Positions 58,881 to 64,000 of a stretch of DNA of 64,000 nt are shown in pieces (the stretch's first letter is position 1; every line of letters starts with the position of its first letter). Below the pieces are notes generated by a model that saw only the letters and a list, made by a program, of their open reading frames with translations, ran no database searches and was not told the DNA's origin. Made by a program: the position numbers and the translations under genes. The DNA comes from Gracilaria caudata (taxonomy: Eukaryota > Rhodophyta > Florideophyceae > Gracilariales > Gracilariaceae), in contig JASCIV010000007.1 of assembly GCA_030374735.1 (NCBI GenBank), forward strand, positions 32,900 to 96,899. The letters run 5' to 3'.

Positions 58881-59330
58881 TCATTCCGGGTTCGCCTGCC
58901 GCCGTACGAAAAGCGGAAGTGATGGGTTTACGTTTACAAGCCCTTTGGCATCTATTCTGGAGAGATGAAACTGAAATGCGGGGGTAACCCATTTGCCGCA
59001 TGAACATTGCACCCCCGACCATGAATAAGACCCAACACGTGCTTTGCACTTCGGGCAGCCTAAACGACCGTTATTTTCTTGATGACCTTCGACCCATTCA
59101 GGCGGTTCTTGCAGAAACACACTTGTGCAGTTGCCGCCGACACCCGATGGAAGTGAGGGCTGGTTTCTGTTCCATGTAACCTTTGCTTCGCTCACACCGA
59201 TTCCATCGATTCCATGGCCCCTTGTTCCTTCATGAAGGACGAGACCTCTGTCAAACAAATGGGCAGAGCATTTCCGGCAAGTATAATATACCTCACCGCC
59301 ACTCTGGCCATTGACCTTCTTGCTTTCCAT
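58881..59330 (-). CDS. Stand-alone Yvh1/DUSP12-type zinc-binding domain protein
   Basis: From the Met at 59330 it has 149 residues and corresponds only to the C-terminal zinc domain of Yvh1/DUSP12. It shows YTCRKCSAHLF, CTSVFLQEPPEWV, GRLGCPKCKARVGSYSWSGVQCSCGKWVTPAFQFHLSRID, with all Cys and His ligands of the two zinc sites. The dual-specificity phosphatase domain that normally precedes it is absent: no HCxxGxSRS motif occurs in the frame or in the 1.7 kb upstream. In yeast the zinc domain alone supports Yvh1's role in releasing Mrt4 from pre-60S ribosomes, so a ribosome-assembly role is likely. A Met at 59447 adds 39 residues. Confidence 0.88.
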   Translation of the reverse strand: MESKKVNGQSGGEVYYTCRKCSAHLFDRGLVLHEGTRGHGIDGIGVSEAKVTWNRNQPSLPSGVGGNCTSVFLQEPPEWVEGHQENNGRLGCPKCKARVGSYSWSGVQCSCGKWVTPAFQFHLSRIDAKGLVNVNPSLPLFVRRQANPE

Positions 59331-61020
59331 TGCGCTCGATTGAAGGAATCGCTGCCCCACTTCGAATCTAATTTCTGGGACTATTAAGAACCAACTTTCG
59401 CTGCGCGTTCCAGATAGAAGGTTTGCAGGCTGTTTGAGGTGTGGCAAAACTCGGGTGGTAACATAAATCCCATGCGAGGTTGTCGAGCCAGAAGGAAATC
59501 CGCACGTAGAATGCTAGCACTCAAGTAGCAATTCCCAAATCTTGCGTACCGGAGAGACGCGAAGGGTCTGCTTACCTCGGTCCGGTGAACCTGATGAACT
59601 GGACGCTCGACGCTTTGATGGCTTTGATGGCTTTGATGACGTTCAAGAGCTTCGCACTGTCGTTGCTGCCATCACGAAGTTTGGTGACCAAATACGCCAG
59701 GAATTTCGTAGAAATGGACACTTTCCAACTTTAATTGAAAAAGGTTTTAAAAACATCTTAATTAAAAGGATAGCACTTGCATACATCTCCAGCTATCTTT
59801 ACCGACTTCCTTCATAACCGAGTTTCCGAACGCACAACCGTATTTGTCGATGGCGTACTGGTGTTTTGCGGAGGTAATGTCAAGCACGTGCGACAAAGAC
59901 TGATACATTGTCAGATAGATGACAGCGCTATTGCGTTGCAACGAAGTGCAGTATCATCACCGTCAGACTATGAAATTGCTCCATATCATGTTCATGATGA
60001 TCAAGTTTTCCTCAAAGCATTCTTATCGACAGGAGGGAACAGCATCAAGCTAAGAATGGCCTCAGACTCCATCACGAGGTTCTCTGCCAGCGCATAGCAG
60101 TCATTCAAGTTGAAACCGAGATTCCAACTTCTTGTAGTCCACTCCAGAATCTCCCCCCCTGCGAAATCTTGATAACCACTTTTGACGAAGGCTCTCCACT
60201 GCTGCTTCAAAACCAAGATCGTGTGTTCGACAATTCTTTTGCTGGCAACCAGTCAAGGCGTCACAAAGGTTATTTGAACCAATAGACGTTGCGAGGGTAA
60301 ATTTCGCCGCTATGAGACGCTGAATTGACCTTGAATATAAAGTTTGAGCCTCAAATACAAAATTCTTTGTGTTCATTGTGAGGTTGTTACTGGCTCGCGT
60401 CTCTCTTCTTCTTCTTCCTTTTCACTGAGGAACTAAAGTTCTGGCTGACTAGGATTGACCGGGAAAATCTGATACACTCTTCTTCTTCTTCTTCTTTTTA
60501 TGAGCGATACACTCTCGCGAGCATTTCTTTCGTTGATGGATGTGGTACACCACCTGCATGGTTCGTGGGTGCCGTCGAACCTCTATGTAAACCATTTTCT
60601 ACTCACTGCACCGCAATGCGCATCTTAGCACCCATCGTTAATTAGAAGCTGAACGCTTTGTTGAGCATCAGCTATGATACTCTCACAGACTAGGATATGA
60701 AAAAAGCAAAACTGCCGTTTTACTTCCGTCAAAAACACCAGACTTGAGTGCCACCAACAAGACACACGTTGATTATCAACGAATGACGCATGCATGCAAA
60801 ATGGCAGTAAACTAAACGTTGGTCATCATCGAGCTTCGCAGACCTGGTGCATTCGCTTGAAGTATATTGTGATCGATCGATGATCTTCCATTTCAAATCA
60901 TCTGATCCCAAAGCTTGCAATCTCAAATACGCCACCAAAAAGTCACTGCCTTCTGCAGCACCTTTGTTAGAAGGAGAGTTCCAAAAGCAACATTCGCAGA
61001 GTAACAGGTTCTGACAAACC
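59331..61020. other. Intergenic; doubtful frames and TTC repeats
   Basis: About 1.7 kb. Plus frames 59542-59817 and 59777-60097 and minus frames 60376-60101 and 60216-60001 overlap one another; some have protein-like composition but none has a known domain or clear splice pair. CTT/TTC microsatellites occur near 60403-60420 and 60480-60497. No phosphatase domain for the Yvh1-like gene is seen. Confidence 0.35.
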
Positions 61021-62385
61021 TTAATCCCCGAAATGTTTAGCGAGAAGACCTTGTGGATCTATGTTCTCTTTGTGCAGTGCTTCAGCCAACTGGTGAGGTA
61101 TACCAAGGTGAATGGTTCTGATAGTCTTACAAGCATTATAAAACGAAGTCGAAGAATTACATTCCTTTGGATGCCACTGGTGTCTTAATGAAGGCTCAAC
61201 AGCTCGAAAAACCTCAAAGTCCGAATGATACGCAAATTTGTCCTTGAGATGATTATCCTCTCCACCCCATCCCTTAAAGTGTGATTCTGCCTGTTCATAT
61301 GCTGCCACCTTGTCAAAATCTGACTTGTACATGCAACTCATTCCAAAACCTGAATCTCTCCAATACCCATTCCCTTTTTCAACTCGGTTTCCTCCAGGAA
61401 AAAAACTGTACACCACCGGAAAGTACACTTGACGACCTGGGATGGAATTCAGGCGACAGCTTTCAAGCACTGCCGGGTAAATATACATGTCAACGTCAGT
61501 CAAAAAGAGTAAACTGTTGTCTGAGACCACTTTGGTCATTTCTCGGATACAAACCGCTTTTGCGAATGTCGGCAGATTGTGAAGAACAAGGTGGACATGT
61601 TTCGCTTCCTTCGTTTTGTTCAGAAGTCCCATCACAATCGACTTATCCGTGCTATTTCGACCACAGAGAGAAAGAAGGAGTTTTATATTTCCACCTTTGG
61701 CTCGTAAAGAATCAAATTGGTTTAGAAACCTCTTCAGTCGAGCGGGCCTTGATGAATATGTTAGGAGCATGTAAAGAGGTTGCTGCATGACATCCGGAGC
61801 ATGGCGCTTGACTGAAATGCTGCATCGTCCGTCAAATGTGTTCTGAAAGAAAAGTACATCGCGATGAAGGTGTGATATTCCATTTGAAGATGACTGTACA
61901 TGAATTATGTACCTGGAACCCAGACGACGGCTCGTGTGATGGTAACCGAGCGTGTAGTTATGAACAATTATGGAGTCGTCGCTCATAAACTGCCTGAGGG
62001 CCTTCTCTGATAAATAAAGCATGTTGCGTATATCTTCGTAGACTGAAGGGTTATCCTTCTTCAACGACATCGTTTTGTCTATGTTGGGTTCAAAGATATG
62101 TTCAGTATTGAAAGTTGAGAATGTTTCTATAGGGGCCCGAGCAAAATATTCGAGATTCTGTGGAAAGACATGTACGCAAGTATGAAGCAAAGAGCTTGTT
62201 TCGGCTTGATAACGTTGATTCGGGAAGATGCCGTTTATCGAACTAAGTCGAAAGAAGTGCATGGACACACAAAAAAGCGCGAAGTTGATTGCAATGGCAA
62301 TTTTGGAAGTACGAGGTAATGAGGCAAACGGAAACAACAAGCGCTTTCTTCGGAACAAAAAACGTCGCGCACGATTTGGAGACAT
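61021..62385 (-). CDS. Chondroitin GalNAc-transferase-like type II membrane glycosyltransferase (copy 2)
   Basis: A 454-residue paralogue of the gene at 22810-24180. Signal-anchor helix at about 28-46 (IAIAINFALFCVSMHFF); DxD site DVD at 297-299; SCRLNSIPGRQVYFPVVYSFFPG; GYWRDSGFGMSCMYKSDF; GWGGED at 372-377; RHQWHPKEC near 401-409. Every landmark falls at the same residue number as in copy 1, so the two proteins are collinear over about 410 residues without net gaps. The non-catalytic stem domain is conserved too (SEKALR-F--D-SI-VH-Y--GY-H). Donor and acceptor are unknown. The copies are 37 kb apart on opposite strands, so not a simple tandem duplication. Confidence 0.87.
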   Translation of the reverse strand: MSPNRARRFLFRRKRLLFPFASLPRTSKIAIAINFALFCVSMHFFRLSSINGIFPNQRYQAETSSLLHTCVHVFPQNLEYFARAPIETFSTFNTEHIFEPNIDKTMSLKKDNPSVYEDIRNMLYLSEKALRQFMSDDSIIVHNYTLGYHHTSRRLGSRYIIHVQSSSNGISHLHRDVLFFQNTFDGRCSISVKRHAPDVMQQPLYMLLTYSSRPARLKRFLNQFDSLRAKGGNIKLLLSLCGRNSTDKSIVMGLLNKTKEAKHVHLVLHNLPTFAKAVCIREMTKVVSDNSLLFLTDVDMYIYPAVLESCRLNSIPGRQVYFPVVYSFFPGGNRVEKGNGYWRDSGFGMSCMYKSDFDKVAAYEQAESHFKGWGGEDNHLKDKFAYHSDFEVFRAVEPSLRHQWHPKECNSSTSFYNACKTIRTIHLGIPHQLAEALHKENIDPQGLLAKHFGD

Positions 62386-63048
62386 GTCGGATAAGGAGTA
62401 GACAGGAGTAACTTTGATGGTGTTGCATAGAGAGACTGTTAGGCCGACGCTAGTGGGAGCTAAAGCGATGGCCGAAGTATGGGCTTGAGGACGATCAAGC
62501 GTGAACGGCGTACCCTGCTAAACGATAGGTTAGTTCTAAGCCGGTGATTCAAAACGCAGAAACTCTTCACGACTGGTGTTGACGCCGCTGTCGTAGCGGC
62601 TCAAGATAGGCATAATCAATTAAAGCTGATCATACCGTTTGGCTGTATTCGCGGTTCATCGCTGAACCAGAAGCCGGGAGGGAATGGAGAAAAAGGAATG
62701 TATAAACTGTATGAACATCTCTCTTAAAAGGCTATTGGCACTCTCTTTCGCAATCCCAACCCCAACAAACCTGCCCTTTTCACCGAAGCACCAATATCAT
62801 CGACGCTGTACTTGGCCATCAGCAGAGCTTGACAAACTACCGCATGTGTATGGGCTTGAGAAACATTGTGCTGTAGTAGGAACTCCGAACTTCGTGTAAG
62901 ATGAGATACCCTCATGTTGCGGCAATGGGTAAGAGGGTTATCTTTACCTTCTACTGGATGATCAACACTGGCAGACCTATGGGAAATTGTCAATAATTGA
63001 TGTCACAGTGATCACTAATGAGATATTCCTCTTCGTGTTCTGCACTGC
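62386..63048. other. Intergenic, glycosyltransferase promoter
   Basis: About 660 bases upstream of copy 2. No frame, RNA gene or repeat is recognised. Confidence 0.4.
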
Positions 63049-63111
63049 AGAATATCCTCCAAACCTCACGGACTGCAGAATCTGCAGTCCGTGAGGTTTG
63101 GAGGATATTCT
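63049..63111. repeat. Perfect 31-bp inverted repeat with 1-nt centre
   Basis: Arms 63049-63079 and 63081-63111 are exact reverse complements around a single A at 63080. The arm reads AGAATATCCTCCAAACCTCA then CGGACTGCAGA. Transcribed, it would form a 31-bp hairpin; in DNA, a cruciform. No flanking direct repeat or internal gene is seen. Confidence 0.97.
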
Positions 63112-63564
63112 TGAATGCATGTTTTCCATAATCTTTCTTTGCATACCATGTTGCCTACATTACACGTCCAAGTTACGGTTCCAAAACCACTTTGTTTGGT
63201 TTCTTACTTTGCAAATAGTCGCTACCTCGCCAAAAGTTCTTTATTTTCTGAAAAAGAAAAGGTAAGCCTGTTTGGACGTTCTCAGTTGGCATTCAGTGTA
63301 TTGCAGTAGGTAAAGGAATGGTCGCGAAGCTATGAGGCAGATAACCTGCTAGGGCTATAAGGGTACCTCCAAAACCGTCAAAACGCGGGGTTTGCTTTCA
63401 AATAAAGAATCAAGCAAAAAATTGAAGCTCCAAATTAGTGAAAATTCAACAAAACAAGAGAGTTCTACACACAACTTGCTTCCGCAAAATTTCTTTCGTC
63501 AATTTCGAAAGCTGCGACTCGGTCAAAATCATACTATTGCTCTATACTATTACTTCATCGAAAA
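63112..63564. other. Intergenic spacer between the hairpin and the dyad array
   Basis: About 450 bases with short frames only. AT-richer than the array that follows. Nothing recognised. Confidence 0.4.
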
Positions 63565-63989
63565 GGGGTGCGGCCTTCGGCCGCACGCCCCATTGCGCAC
63601 CACAGCCATAGTCTGCGCCCCGCGCCGCCTCTGATTGCAGCATTGCGCTTTCATACAAAGCGCAATGCTGCAAGTACGCAGTAGCGCGAAAACCCGGTGA
63701 GCGCAGTCATGCACATTGCTGATGAAGTGCATGACTGCGCCCACGGTTTGCGCAGTGATGCTTCTTCCGCACCTGCATCACTGCGCCGCGTTAATGCGCA
63801 GTGATACAGATACAGAAGTTGCATCACTGCGCTTCTGTTCTAGCTCAATGACGGAGCTCCCGTAGCTTCATCACTGCGTTCACTGCAGATCGCAGTGATG
63901 CAGCTACGAGAGCTGCATCGCTGCGCTAGTGGAGCTGCATCACTACGCCCACTACGGTACGCAGTGATGCAGCTACAGGTGCTGCATCA
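63565..63989. repeat. Array of at least eight dyads built on an alternating GCAGTGATGCAGCTAC-like element
   Basis: Consecutive inverted repeats: 63565-63590 (TGCGGCC-TTC-GGCCGCA core), 63635-63673 (17-bp perfect arms, loop CATAC), 63701-63740 (14 bp), 63750-63786 (12 bp), 63796-63832 (10 bp), 63861-63908 (18 bp, one mismatch), 63933-63974 (15 bp, one mismatch), 63965-63989 (9 bp). Most arms are versions of GCGCAGTGATGCAGCTAC in alternating orientation with 5-25-nt spacers. Middle elements can also pair with either neighbour. The array reaches the window edge and probably continues. Confidence 0.88.
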
Positions 63990-64000
63990 GAGCGCTACGT

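Noticed and set aside
63565..64000. Terminal array as a CRISPR
   Set aside because: Elements alternate in orientation, vary in sequence and have irregular spacers; the window is eukaryotic and has no cas genes.

Overview
This is a nuclear chromosome segment of a photosynthetic eukaryote, most likely a red alga. That lineage is inferred. The evidence is: a C-terminally extended plastid-type 2Fe-2S ferredoxin, an NDC1-like plastid type II NAD(P)H dehydrogenase, an L-galactono-lactone dehydrogenase of the kind found in primary-plastid algae and plants, a REVEILLE/LCL-type SHAQKYF Myb factor, very few introns, and no flagellar genes. I found three confident introns in about 30 genes: one in UNC-50 and two in the ALS3/FetB-like gene. 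All are GT-AG and about 85-115 nt long. Genes lie on both strands, mostly as single-exon units separated by 0.1-2 kb. There are no operons, insertion sequences or CRISPR arrays.

Layout. 0-12 kb: BRAP2-like E3 ligase, ferredoxin, dephospho-CoA kinase, UNC-50, NDC1-like dehydrogenase and a divergent KNL1/Spc7 kinetochore scaffold. 12-18 kb: a 675-residue orphan protein, a broken or spliced small gene, and the ribosome-associated J protein DNAJC2/zuotin. 18-22 kb: an ALS3/FetB-type permease with a 17-nt microexon, convergent with a NIPA magnesium transporter. 22-30 kb: a chondroitin-GalNAc-transferase-like type II membrane glycosyltransferase, GLDH (last step of vitamin C synthesis) and the TFIIH subunit Tfb2. 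30-34 kb: exportin-T. About 33-41 kb: a strikingly GC- and CpG-rich block with a triple-MSP-domain protein, a bZIP factor, an unknown acidic protein and beta-tubulin. 42-52 kb: the spliceosomal protein PRKRIP1, riboflavin synthase, a C1orf131/DUF4602 nucleolar protein, the REVEILLE-like Myb, a membrane RING protein with an altered zinc ligand, and Sec61-alpha. 52-59 kb: a coiled-coil protein, ribosomal protein eL18, a proline-rich protein, tRNA-Arg(CCU), a small hypothetical protein, Tvp23 and a stand-alone Yvh1 zinc domain. 59-64 kb: a second glycosyltransferase collinear with the first, a perfect 31-bp hairpin, and a dense array of alternating inverted copies of a roughly 16-nt element that runs off the window end.

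The genes are mostly unrelated housekeeping functions. Themes that recur are the secretory pathway (UNC-50, Sec61, Tvp23, two Golgi-type glycosyltransferases, MSP protein), ribosome and RNA biology (eL18, DNAJC2, Yvh1 zinc domain, C1orf131, exportin-T, PRKRIP1), and plastid or mitochondrial redox chemistry (ferredoxin, NDC1, GLDH, riboflavin synthase). No single multi-gene system stands out. The strongest unusual items are the KNL1 candidate with its PP1-docking and MELT-like motifs, the collinear glycosyltransferase pair, the phosphatase-less Yvh1, the microexon, the GC block and the terminal dyad array.
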